Assembly: GCA_001179505.1 (NCBI GenBank)
Contig: CDMY01000214.1
Location: 55,541-119,540, forward strand
Length of the DNA: 64,000 nt
From: Vitrella brassicaformis
Lineage: Eukaryota > Sar > Vitrellaceae
Direction of reading: 5' to 3'
Both the position numbers and the translations under genes were made by a program. Position 1 is the first letter of the stretch. Each line of letters opens with the position of its first letter. Below, one piece after another: positions 23,722 to 32,876 of the stretch. The notes beneath the pieces are model-generated. The model saw only the letters and a program-made list of their open reading frames with translations, did no database searches and was not told the origin of the DNA.

Positions 23722-24011
23722 TCACAAGCGTTGAATTCGATGTGAGGTGGATGAGTGTGGCATAGGCGACATCCCCAAGCGAAGGATCTTGGCGTTTTGC
23801 CGCTCCTTTTCGATCGCCCTTCCGTGTTGAGCTTGCAGGGTTTTCTGAATCCATCAGCTTTGACGCTCGAGCGAGGAGAGGGAAGGAAGGCTGCTCGCCG
23901 TCAAGGATTCATAGTACCATCGGCTCACAATGATATAGGTGAGGAAATCTGTTGGTCGAACCATGCATGATACGTGCTTGTGGATCTGGGTCCAGGGCTT
24001 CTACACAACAG
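23722..24011. promoter_or_regulatory. Divergent intergenic region
   Basis: About 290 bases separate the transporter start (23721, minus) and the small membrane-protein start (24012, plus). It probably holds both promoters; no specific element is recognised. Confidence 0.4.
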
Positions 24012-24586
24012 ATGGGAAAGAAGAGGAAAGAGGGATTCTACGATACCACCAAAGACTGGAGAAACGTAAGCACGGCACACACAATTCACATACCAATGAT
24101 GCTCGCTCGAGCCTCTTGTCTGTCTGTCTGCTGTGTGTGTGTGTGTGTGTGTTTGAAGCCGTACATCGATTATCTGCCGGGTCAGCGGCTGCCCAAAAGG
24201 CTGCGATGGATCTGGCCGCTCATCACCATTTCCGTGAGTCAACTCCCTCACGCACAGACGACGCTCACAAGAATGCGCTGTGTGTGTGTGTGTGTGTGTG
24301 TGTCATGGGTATCAGTTACCCCCCACCATCCTCCTCCTCGGTCCGGCCTTCGTCCAGGCAGGGTTCCAGGTATGCACACCAACACAGACGCACCACAGAC
24401 ACAGACACACACATCGCTGGCTGTTCCTTCGCCGTGGTCGTCATGCAGAGCCGTGCTGAACGGAGAAAGGAGATCCGGCTGATGAGGGAGGAGCTCGAGA
24501 GAGAGGGTTTGAGTGCCGAGCAGCGGGAGGGGGATGCAGGCATCAAGTCGGGAGTGTCCTTGCACATCAACACCTTCATCAGATGA
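24012..24586 (+). CDS. Small conserved-looking protein with one possible membrane segment
   Basis: Four in-phase exons (24012-24065, 24159-24233, 24316-24369, 24449-24586) give about 106 residues. It begins MGKKRKEGFYDTTKDWRN, continues PYIDYLPGQRLPKRLRWIWP and LPPTILLLGPAFVQAGF, then a charged helix RKEIRLMREELEREGLSAEQ, and ends HINTFIR. The middle is a plausible single transmembrane helix with a positive flank; the end could be a coiled coil. I do not recognise it. Clean splice sites and constant phase over four exons argue that it is a real gene. An organellar inner-membrane subunit is possible but unproven. Confidence 0.6.
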
Positions 24587-25067
24587 CTGGCTGACCAGCT
24601 GGGAGGGAGGGAGTGAAACGTGGGCCGGTCTGTCTGAGCATTGACTTGATGCTCGTATGTATTGTGCATTTGTTGGTCGGACTATGCACAGGCAGGGCAC
24701 CAAGAGAGCAAGATCGCTCAGATGCTCTATGCTCTGCGGCCTCAAGAAAGAAGAGATTGTGGGGCATTGAATGCGACTGGTATTGATGCATAGGGGGTCG
24801 GTCTCTCACGATTTCTCACGTGCAAGGCAAACGCAACGCGGGTTGGGAAATACCCTTGGTTCACGGCGAGATTGCGGATTCTCGCCAGGAGACAATTTCT
24901 TTTTTCTCCAGAGCCAGGATGGTCAAATTCTTTCACGCATCCCGTCCACAACCGTTTCTCCTCCCGCCCTGATTCTTTCCGCCTGGTTGGCGCCGCCCCC
25001 CCGCCCTCCCTCCCTCCCCCCCTCCCTCCCTCCCTTGAGGTGCGCTCAACTGATTTCGGCAGCAGCA
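24587..25067. other. Intergenic region upstream of the GST-like array
   Basis: About 480 bases, pyrimidine-rich on the plus strand near 24950-25035 (CCTCCCTCCCTCC). I see no gene. The C-rich tract just before the ATG at 25068 may be promoter or 5' UTR. Confidence 0.45.
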
Positions 25068-25806
25068 TGAGCGTGACCCTGTTCCTGAGCCAAACCATCG
25101 AGTCGGAGTCCGTGTGGTGGCTGCTCCAATTCTACCGCAACAACAACGTCCAGCTGACCATCGAGCCGACTGAAGACGTAAGAGGGAGGCTGGAACGGCT
25201 CATGATGGGGCGCAGGGCGCATGTCAGGAGAGGGATGGTGCTGCCCTCCTGGTGCGCTTCAGATCTACGAGAGGCCGTCGTTGGTGTGCAGGGGCGGCTA
25301 CTACCGTGGTCTGCGTGAGGTGGTGGGCAAGCTCGTCGACATCAGTGTGCTCGAGCTCGAGGACGACCCCAACATCAATGAGAGATGCGGAACAGAACGG
25401 ATGAGAAGCGCGCCTCACTCAGCACATCCATGTGTGGCGTATGTGTGTTTGCAGGCACTCAACCATATGCTGACGGCGCTGGAGGACAGGGCGGACCTCT
25501 ATGGCGGCCTCCAGGAGGTATGTGTGTGTGTGTGTGTGTGTGTGGCTCCGCAGAGGATACGCGAGGAACCAGGCAAGTTCCTGTTCTACCGCGAGGAGCT
25601 CACCGGCATCGACCTTCTGGCCCTCCCCTACGCCGATGCACAACAGGTCCTCTTCACACTCCGAAAGGGAACACACACGCCACGGCGACATGACGCATTG
25701 TACTGCGGTGTTGCAGGACAAGCTGCAAGACCCGGTGGTGCAGCTCTGGATCGACCGCGTGAGAGGGGCGATTGAGGAGATGCGGCAGGGGCGGCGCAGG
25801 GGGTAA
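25068..25806 (+). CDS. GST-superfamily-like protein (thioredoxin-fold N-terminus plus helical C-terminal module)
   Basis: Exons: 25068-25178, 25263-25454 (or ending near 25379 at an unclear donor), 25455-25517, 25554-25646 and 25717-25806, ending GGG TAA. The N-terminus MSVTLFLSQTIESESVWWLL and the next exon (YERPSLVCRGGYYRGLREVV) match the strand-helix start and the cis-Pro 'PxLV..G...L.E...I' segment of glutathione S-transferases. Exon 4 LTGIDLLALPYADAQQ and exon 5 DKLQDPVVQLWIDRVRGAIE fit the C-terminal GST helices ('LADxxLxPY' and 'P.v..W..R'). No catalytic Ser/Tyr/Cys can be assigned with confidence, so enzyme activity is unproven. The TAA overlaps a good donor (GGG|gtaacc), so the gene may continue into the next unit and form a tandem-domain protein. 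This is the most complete unit of the array. Confidence 0.5.
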
Positions 25807-25940
25807 CCAACGGTACGCAGAATGACGCACTCACTGCACATCGGCGTCTGAATGTGTGGCATTTTGTTTGTGTACTGGCAGGCGAGCGACGTGAGGGCGA
25901 GCGGGTCAGGAAAAGCGTGGGTGCTTTTGGTGCGCTTCAG

Positions 25941-26925
25941 ATCCACGAGGAGCCGTCGCTGGTCTGTGTGGACGGGTTTGTGCGCGGCCGGCGTGAGGTG
26001 ATCGACAAGCTGATCGAGATTGGCGCCATCCGACTGGCAGGTGGGTGAGGAACAGACTAGTGGATGAGAACGCACCCCAGACACGCCATGCGTGTGATGT
26101 GATGTGATGTGTCAACAGCGCGCTGGGGGAGTGTTGCCGCGACGGCCGACTGCGGGAGGTGGGTGGCTGTGCGTATTCCACAAATGTGATTTGGCAACCA
26201 CATGTGTTTCTGTGTCTGTTTTCTTTGTGGGTCTTTTGCAGCTCGTCACCACGGCGCCCGATTTCCTTCTCAGGCACAAGCTCACGAGCCTGGACGTGTT
26301 GCTGTACCCCTACGTGACGGCACTGCAGGTCAGTTTCGACACCAACCTACTACTACAGAAGCAAGGCACCACACACCCGCACCCCTGCCGTCCATTGTGC
26401 TGCGTGCGTGGTTGCAGGAACAAGCCAATGAACCAGCTCTCCAGCACTGGATCGGCACCAGTGAGTATGTGGTACCTGCAGCACACGTGTGTGAGTCCCT
26501 CCCTGTTTGTGTCTTGGCGTCTGCTCAGGTGCGGATCGAGCACTTACGCGCGATGTTTCCGCCTTCAATGTACCGCCCGACGCGCACATACGCGGGTGAT
26601 ACAACGACATCTGTACGCTGGTGCCGCCCGGCGCCACCCAGCGCGAGCGTGCTACGAAAGCGCAAGGACGCCGACGGCTGGGTGCTTGTATCATTGCTCC
26701 CCCTTCTCGGCGTCCCGCACCAAGGGCAAGAAGCTGGCGGGCAACCGCTTCTCCGTCTTCATCGACGACGACGAGTCAGACAGCGAGACCAAGGCAGGCG
26801 ACAAGAAGAAGAAGCAGCGCAAGAACAAGAAGAAGAAGACCAAGTCCAGCACCGAATCATCCACCAACGACGGTGCCTCCCGCACCCCCGCACCTGCCCA
26901 CGAGGCCGAGGAGACCGAGCCGTGA
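25941..26925 (+). CDS. Second GST-like unit with Lys-rich tail, partial
   Basis: An acceptor like that of the first unit (TGCGCTTCAG) precedes IHEEPSLVCVDGFVRGRREV, homologous to YERPSLVCRGGYYRGLREV. Next come LTSLDVLLYPYVTALQ (exon near 26241-26329) and EQANEPALQHWIGT, the GST C-terminal helices split by an intron at the same place as in unit 1. An exon near 26530-26610 reads LRAMFPPSMYRPTRTYAG. The final segment (26720-26925) is highly charged: FSVFIDDDESDSETKAG, then Lys-rich KKKKQRKNKKKKTK, then acidic, ending EETEP and TGA. The first exon with the thioredoxin-like start is not visible, so this may be the continuation of the upstream unit or a broken copy. Only the charged last part lies inside the 600-bp duplication. 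Confidence 0.4.
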
Positions 26926-26999
26926 GTGAGTGCACCAAAGCTGTGCTGTATGTCATGTGCGAATGTCATGTGGTGCTGTGTGTGTGTGCGTCTTGGCAG

Positions 27000-27219
27000 A
27001 CCTTCTCCGACCCCAACGGCCGCTTCCTCGGCCACGGCGGCGACTTCAGCGCCATCGACGTCCTGTTGTATCCATTCGTCGAAGCGCTGGCAGGGGTACA
27101 CACAGACAGACACTAATTATAATGTCCTTCCGGCTGCTGTGTTGCTTGCAATGCAGAGGCGGCCGAAGGACCCGGGCGTCAAGGCGTGGCTCAACCGAGT
27201 CGGGCCGGTGATAGAGTAG
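27000..27219 (+). CDS. GST-like C-terminal module, copy in duplication unit 1 (fragment)
   Basis: After an acceptor (TTGGCAG) comes TFSDPNGRFLGHGGDFSAID, then VLLYPFVEALAG and a donor GGG|gtacac. The next exon starts after ATGCAG with RRPKDPGVKAWLNRVGPVIE and TAG. The pattern (hydrophobic helix, intron, then 'P.v..W..R') is that of the other units, with the intron in the same place. No thioredoxin-like half or start codon is attached, so it is probably a stranded fragment, or the 3' end of a gene whose upstream exons I cannot link. Confidence 0.4.
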
Positions 27220-27599
27220 TTGCACCAGCGGCTGCGCAGGCATCAAGTACGGGCCACTATACACTGCACATCGGCGGCTGTATGTGTGTGTGGCTCCTTG
27301 CAATATGTGCGTGCGTGCGTGTGTGTGCTTTTGTTGTTGTTGTTGTTGTTCTCCGTCTTCATCGACGACGACGAGTCAGACAGCGAGACCAAGGCAGGCG
27401 ACAAGAAGAAGAAGCAGCGCAAGAACAAGAAGAAGAAGACCAAGTCCAGCACCGAATCATCCACCAACGACGGTGCCTCCCGCACCCCCGCACCTGCCCA
27501 CGAGGCCGAGGAGACCGAGCCGTGAGTGAGTGCACCAAAGCTGTGCTGTATGTCATGTGCGAATGTCATGTGGTGCTGTGTGTGTGTGCGTCTTGGCAG

Positions 27600-27819
27600 A
27601 CCTTCTCCGACCCCAACGGCCGCTTCCTCGGCCACGGCGGCGACTTCAGCGCCATCGACGTCCTGTTGTATCCATTCGTCGAAGCGCTGGCAGGGGTACA
27701 CACAGACAGACACTAATTATAATGTCCTTCCGGCTGCTGTGTTGCTTGCAATGCAGAGGCGGCCGAAGGACCCGGGCGTCAAGGCGTGGCTCAACCGAGT
27801 CGGGCCGGTGATAGAGTAG
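27600..27819 (+). CDS. GST-like C-terminal module, identical copy in duplication unit 2 (fragment)
   Basis: Identical in sequence to 27000-27219, including the intron and the TAG stop. It is followed by a longer (GTT)n/(CTTGTTGTT)n run at about 27930-27990. Confidence 0.4.
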
Positions 27820-27931
27820 TTGCACCAGCGGCTGCGCAGGCATCAAGTACGGGCCACTATACACTGCACATCGGCGGCTGTATGTGTGTGTGGCTCCTTG
27901 CAATATGTGCGTGCGTGCGTGTGTGTGCTTT

Positions 27932-27991
27932 TGTTGTTGTTGTTGTTGTTGTTCTTGTTGTTGTTGTTCTTGTTGTTGTTGTTCTTGTTTT
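27932..27991 (+). repeat. (GTT)n repeat with CTTGTTGTT higher-order pattern
   Basis: A GTT run is interrupted by C at regular intervals. The shorter run at the end of duplication unit 1 (about 27332-27350) abuts the duplication junction, so this repeat may have mediated the event. Confidence 0.85.
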
Positions 27992-28006
27992 TGTACTTAC
28001 TGGCAG

Positions 28007-28310
28007 GTGAGTGAGGTGAGGGCGAGCGGTATGCAGCCCGCGACGGACGTGCAGCCGACAGTGGGCCGTGTGGACGAGGTGCGTACGGACACATACACCC
28101 GCACCACACACTGGCAGGCAATGAAAACACACACACCCATCCACCTCGTGTGTTTGTGGTATGCAGCTGAGAGCAACAAGTCCTGCCGTTCCTTCGAGTC
28201 GCTGGATCTTTTCATCCATCGCTGGCTACATTTTATATCCCGACGACAGTGAACAGACAGAGACACTCATGCACGCGCGCTGGGACGACAGGCGCAGGGC
28301 CGCATCGTCT
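28007..28310 (+). pseudogene. Repeated exon remnants of the GST-like array (VSEVRAS exon and IAGYILY exon)
   Basis: After TGGCAG comes VSEVRASGMQPATDVQPTVG, a variant of an exon that recurs at about 25882 (ASDVRAS), 28398 (AADVHAA) and 28902 (ASDVRAS...QPATNVQ). At 28218 the sequence reads IAGYILYPDDSEQTET, another recurring exon. I cannot link these into an open gene with a start codon, so they are either internal exons of a large gene or remnants. Confidence 0.35.
28218..28260 (+). repeat. IAGYILY exon motif, copy 1
   Basis: ATCGCTGGCTACATTTTATA opens the copy and continues as CCCGACGACAGTGAACAGACAG. It is one of two near-identical full copies here (with 30280), and both continue to GCGCGCTGGGACGACAGGCG. 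Confidence 0.75.
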
Positions 28311-28397
28311 GAGACATGGTACTGAGACATAGCGGAGCATCAGCATATATGTCGACTTGAACGCTTTGCTGATGCTTTTGCCCTGTGTACTGACAGG

Positions 28398-28856
28398 CAG
28401 CTGACGTGCACGCGGCGTCCACCGAGGGTCAGCAAGCGGCCCAGGTGGCCCAGGAATTCATTACACATTGCTGGTTCCTGTGTCAGCAGGTGGCGGTTCA
28501 GCGTGTTGTACACCCCCCTCAGCAGCAGACGAGAGAACCGATGCATACACACACGATGCACAGTCATACGCACACACATGCTCTTCTTTGGTGCCGGACC
28601 ATATGCCGTGTTTTCTTTCGTGCCCAGCAGCGTGGACCTTCTGGCCCTCCCGTACGCCGATGCACAACAGGTCCTCTTCACCCGCCACGGCGACATAACG
28701 CATTGTACTGCGGTGTTGCAGGACGATTGGCAAGACCCGGTGGTGCAGCTCTGGATCGACCGCGTGAGAGCGGCGATTGAGGAGATGCGGCGGGGGCGGC
28801 GCAGGGGGTACCCAAGGGTACGCAAAATGACGCACGCACTGCACATCGGCGTCTGA
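28398..28856 (+). pseudogene. Diverged copy of the 25.6-25.9 kb GST-like segment
   Basis: From about 28628 (SVDLLALPYADAQQ, then DDWQDPVVQLWIDRVRAAIE) the DNA matches 25608-25860 almost base for base, including the intron and the 3' flank (CACTGCACATCGGCGTCTGAATGTGTG). About 10 intronic bases are missing relative to the first copy, and GGGTAACC has become GGGTACCC, which removes the TAA. No matching N-terminal exon precedes it. Confidence 0.5.
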
Positions 28857-30279
28857 ATGTGTGGGACCATGGGTCTGGCATTTTGTCTGTGTACCGGGAG
28901 GCGAGCGACGTGAGGGCGAGCGAACCGCAGCCGGCCACCAATGTGCAGGGGATAGCGGTGCAGGCAAACCAGGTACACATTGACGCACACACTGGCAACA
29001 CACACGCATTCTCACATTCCTGGTTCCTGTGTCAGCAGAACTCGTTTCGTATGGCCCAAGTCACGCAGCAGCCGTTCGTCACACTGGTCCACCCTCTCTT
29101 CTTGGTCACTCATCCATCTATCTATCCATCCATCCATCCACAACACGTGCACATGCCTGTCTGGCGGGGTGCGGGGCGATGGCCTGCGTGGATGGATCGA
29201 GAGTGTGTCGTCGATTGGATGGGTGGATGGATGGATGGATGGTTTGATATATACGGATGGATGGAGAACGCATAAGTAAGAGCCTGGCCTTTTGTGCTGG
29301 GCATCGTATGTATGGGACACAGGGGGAAGGGAGGACGAATGTATATATCGACTGGCTGGCTAAGTGCCCTTGCTTGCCTCTTTGCCTGCTCTCTCTCTGC
29401 CGGCCGGCTGTTTTTCTGTTGTGTACAAGAGTGTCTGTCTGTCTGGCTGGCTGGCTGGCTGTGTGTAATTGCTCACATGCATTGCATTGTTACAAGTGTG
29501 CAGATCGCTGGATGGCAGATCGTCTCTTCCCGTGTTTCATCCCAAGGTGTGTACACACACGACTCGACACACACAGTGAGGGATGCACACACATGCGTGT
29601 CCTCTATGGCAGATGCCGGCCAAGTACCGATACACATGCTGCCCACACGACTATGGCCGCACGTACACACACACTGTGGTGCCCTTCGACTGGACAGTAT
29701 GCACACACACACACACACCCCGGCAGGCAGGCAGGCAGGGGTACCACTCGTCGGCTGTTGGTTGTGTTGGCTGCAGGATTCTGGAGCTGTGTACCGGTTG
29801 TTGATGCAGCCGAAATGCTACCAGGACCACATTCTCAAGTCCATCACGCCCAGTGTGTGTGTCAGTACGTAGGTACTTTGTCACAGGCATGCATGGATGA
29901 GTCCCTCCTCTTTGTGTCTCGGTGTCTCCGTCAGGTGCCCATCGACCAGCTGCGGATGATGTACCCACCGTCGATGTACAGATCGACCTGCAGCTATGCC
30001 GGTAAGACATCAACCACTCACTGCACACACAAAGACACACAGGCGTGGCGCCCACGCATTCTCATTCCTCTACGTGTCTACGTGCATCTGTGTGGGGCGT
30101 GCAGAGTCCAACAAGACCAAGTCAGCCTGCGTGCTTCTCGTGGGGCTGAGGCAGGCGGGGCGAAGGAGAAAGTGGTCGTCATCGACAATGTTGCCATGAA
30201 TGCAGAGGCCTTCGATGCATGCGGCGTTGAAGGAAGCACAGAAGACCGCTGCATGCCAGAGAAACGGCTTGTTTTCTTT

Positions 30280-30345
30280 ATCGCTGGCTACATTTTATAT
30301 CCCGACGACTGTGAAAGGACAGAGACACGCACGCGCGCTGGGACG
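30280..30345 (+). repeat. IAGYILY exon motif, copy 2
   Basis: The same 20-base core as at 28218, then CCCGACGACTGTGAAAGGAC, the ACGCGCGCTGGGACGACAGG flank and GCAGGGCCGC shared with copy 1. Encodes IAGYILYPDDCERTET. Confidence 0.75.
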
Positions 30346-30454
30346 ACAGGCGCAGGGCCGCGCCTGCACCCGAGAGCACGCCGACAGCACCACGAGACTT
30401 CTGCGTGCTGTCGGTGGTGGCTGTGCGGCGGTGCGGATGCTCCGTCTATTTCTG

Positions 30455-30473
30455 TCTACATTTTATATCATCC
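30455..30473 (+). repeat. IAGYILY exon motif, truncated copy
   Basis: Only the core TCTACATTTTATATC is kept; the coding context is lost after it. Confidence 0.4.
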
Positions 30474-30578
30474 ATGATGTGGTCATTCTCCGTGTCGTGC
30501 AGAACACGAGACTCATCTAACTAAATCACAACAGATTTTTGCGTCACGTACACACCTGCGTATTGCGCTACACATGAC

Positions 30579-32616
30579 TCAGTCCGCCAGCTCTACGTGT
30601 ATCATCACACCGCCACCCAGACCCAGCTCATCTACACACACACACACACACATGCACACACAAAGAAGACATATGTAAGTGTGCGCATACCACAACCGAT
30701 CGGACACGTGCGCGTGAATACCGATTGGTGAGTCTCGTTTCGCCGTGAGGTAGTCCTCAGTATTGGTGCTGAGCCTTGTCATGCCTCCGCCGTCCACAGG
30801 GAAGAATCGAAGGGCCAGGTGACTCGCAGCGCGGCACGATGCATCATGCCTACACACACAGAACCAACACGCACCTCAAATACGCCTCGCATCCAGAAGC
30901 ACACCCCCAGGCTCACTCACCGTCTGGCGAATGTGAAGATGGCTCGCAGCTTGGTGCTCTTGTCGAACTTGCCCCTCACTGTCTTGCCGCTGGGCAGCCG
31001 CAGCGCCAGTGCCATGTCGCCCTCCTCGCCCAGCGCCTCCGGCTCACTGTCACCCTCGTCCCTGTGGGTATCGGCGGATGCTGCTGCTGCTGCTGCTGCA
31101 GATGGTGGCTGGTGCTGGTCCTCGTGGTGATGCTGTCGGTCTTCGGTGTGCTGTGGAGGTGGTAGTGGGTGTGTGGTGGCCGGGTGCTGCTGCAGCTGGC
31201 GGATGGCATTGCTGACCTTGATACGATGGCCGGCTGATGAGAAAAGATAGAGGGACAGGTGTGTGTGGTTTGGGGGCGAGCGTGAGTGTGTGTGTGTGCG
31301 TGTATGGCTACTCACGTAGGCAGTTGACGATATCGAGCATTTGGTCGACATCCTGCCGACCCATCAGGGCGAATGTCTGCATGTCGTCGTATCCGCTGTC
31401 CCTCAGCCGCTGGGCATACACAGACAGCCCATGACCCGACAGCCACACATCCACCTGCAAACCACCCACACCACCCACTCAGTGGATAAACGCATCAATG
31501 CACCATGGCCAGCCCTCTCTCCCCTCACCGTGTCCTCATCATGTTTCTTGCAGTGGTCCGTATGTGCGTCAGCTGCCGATGATGTGTCCCCGCCCCCTCC
31601 GCCGCCGCCCCACGCCATGCACACCTCTTGTTTGACTTTGGCCGCTGCCTCGCGGCGCTTCCGCTTGGCCGCGCGCCTGACATACACACACACATTCACA
31701 CACAGGGAGAGAGAAAAGATGAGAGTCGAGGCTGAATGCGATGCGGTCTTTCGTGTAGCTGACTGACCATTCCTCCATGTGTTTTGCCTGCTCCTCTTTG
31801 TCTATCTCTTTCTTGCGCTTCTTCTCCTCTGCCGCCTTCCTGGCCTTCTCCTGACGCACCTGCCTGACACACACAAGCAAGGTATGTATACACACACGCA
31901 CATGTGTGTTCGTGTGAGTTGTGTGTGTCGTCTGTCTGTGTGTGTGGAGGACCTGGGTGTGCGTCCCTTCTGCTGCAGGTGGCTGAGGGCAGACTGGCGA
32001 ACGGCGTCTGAACGACAACAAGGCGCACGGGGTGGGACGAGGGATGCGAGCACCGACGGTCTGTTGTGACATCATGATGCTTGCCTGCAGCGCTTGTCGG
32101 CTTCTCCCCTACACCCAGAAGCGCCTCCACAAAGTTGAACCTGCGCAGATGAAGACCATAGCAACTCGATAGATGAACAGGTGCCAACACACACACACAC
32201 ACCTGCCCGTTTCCTTGCTCACTGGTCTGCTGCAGGCACGGGCCTGGCCTGCTGGGCGATCTCTTCCCGCCGCTGCAGGTCTTTGAACCTCTCAGGGTCA
32301 GGCGGCCGCACATGGTAGGCACCACGGAACTGACATATTGACACACACACAGACACAGAGAGCGACGCACAAGCACTGAGTACACGCCTGCAATGCGGGG
32401 TCATCCATCCATTCATTGTGCGTACCTGCCAATCCCGCGATGCACCGCTCGGTGCATTTCTTCTCTTGGGCTGAGCGATGAGCTGCTCCTCATATGTATC
32501 GTCGGGAGCACGCACGGCATCGCCCTCCTCGAGCGGCAGGTTCTCATCCTGCTCCTCGTCCGCCTCTTCATCTTGCTGCTGATCTGGCTCATTCTCGCCA
32601 TCAAAGCCGTCAGCCA
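30579..32616 (-). CDS. SAM-domain and UBX-domain protein
   Basis: The gene starts MADGFDGENEPDQQQDEEAD (ATG at 32616) with a very acidic N-terminus, then YHVRPPDPERFKDLQRREE, short Lys/Glu-rich exons (EEKKRKKEIDKEEQAKHMEE) and RRAAKRKRREAAAKVKQEV. An exon at about 31311-31455 is a SAM-like helical bundle (VDVWLSGHGL, YAQRLRDSGYDD, DVDQMLDIVN). After a Gln/His/Ala-rich linker, the C-terminus is a UBX domain: ALALRLPSGKTVRGKFDKST, LRAIFTFAR, LALRFFPVDGGG, TEDYLTAKRDSPI and ELGLGGGVMIHVELAD. UBX proteins normally recruit the AAA ATPase p97/CDC48, and SAM domains self-associate, so this is a candidate CDC48 adaptor. The last intron (CCAATCG|gtattc to TGTAG|AT) joins in phase. UBX and SAM calls are good; intermediate exon joins are less certain. 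Confidence 0.75.
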
Positions 32617-32876
32617 TTGCGACACGAAAATTTATGGATTGCAGTAGCGGCGTGCTGAAGGAAGCTTTGAGGCACGGAAATACCAAAACAGCAGCGGTTT
32701 CAGGGAGCACCGAATTTTTGCGAGCTACTAGGAGAGGAGAGACCGAAACGTAGCCTGGTACGTAACCTGGTGGTTTTGACGTCGCCGTGTTGGATGAAGG
32801 AGAAGAGCCTGCAGCAGTCGTGAAAGCAGTCCGACATTGCCCCTTGGTTTTCTCATCTTCTTCTCTCCGCTGACCG
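32617..32876. promoter_or_regulatory. Divergent promoter region between SAM-UBX and diacylglycerol kinase genes
   Basis: 260 bases between two start codons. I see no TATA box or known motif. Confidence 0.4.

Larger units (their letters stand above)
26749..27949 (+). repeat. Perfect 600-bp tandem duplication
   Basis: Positions 26749-27348 and 27349-27949 are the same sequence at an exact 600-base offset; I compared them line by line and found no mismatch, through exons, introns and simple repeats alike. The unit carries the Lys-rich tail exon and a GST-like C-terminal module, and ends in a (GTT)n run. Both junctions fall at a short TT-containing match next to that run. Zero divergence means a very recent duplication or an assembly artefact. 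Confidence 0.95.
28902..30480 (+). pseudogene. Further exons of the GST-like array, gene structure unresolved
   Basis: Recognisable pieces in order: ASDVRAS...QPATNVQ (about 28902), a simple-repeat-rich gap (29100-29520), MPAKYRYTCCPHDYGRTYTH (29611), DSGAVYRLLMQPKCYQDHIL (29777), LRMMYPPSMYRSTCSYAG (about 29951, paralogous to LRAMFPPSMYRPTRTYAG at about 26540), and FIAGYILYPDDCERTET (30277). Each sits between plausible splice sites. They look like the exon set of another family member, but I cannot fix its start or end. A partial TCTACATTTTATATCAT copy follows at about 30455. Confidence 0.35.

Noticed and set aside
27220-27350. Retrotransposon or LTR explanation for the 600-bp repeat
   Set aside because: There are no LTR ends, target-site duplications or reverse-transcriptase motifs; the units are adjacent and carry host exons, so tandem duplication is simpler.
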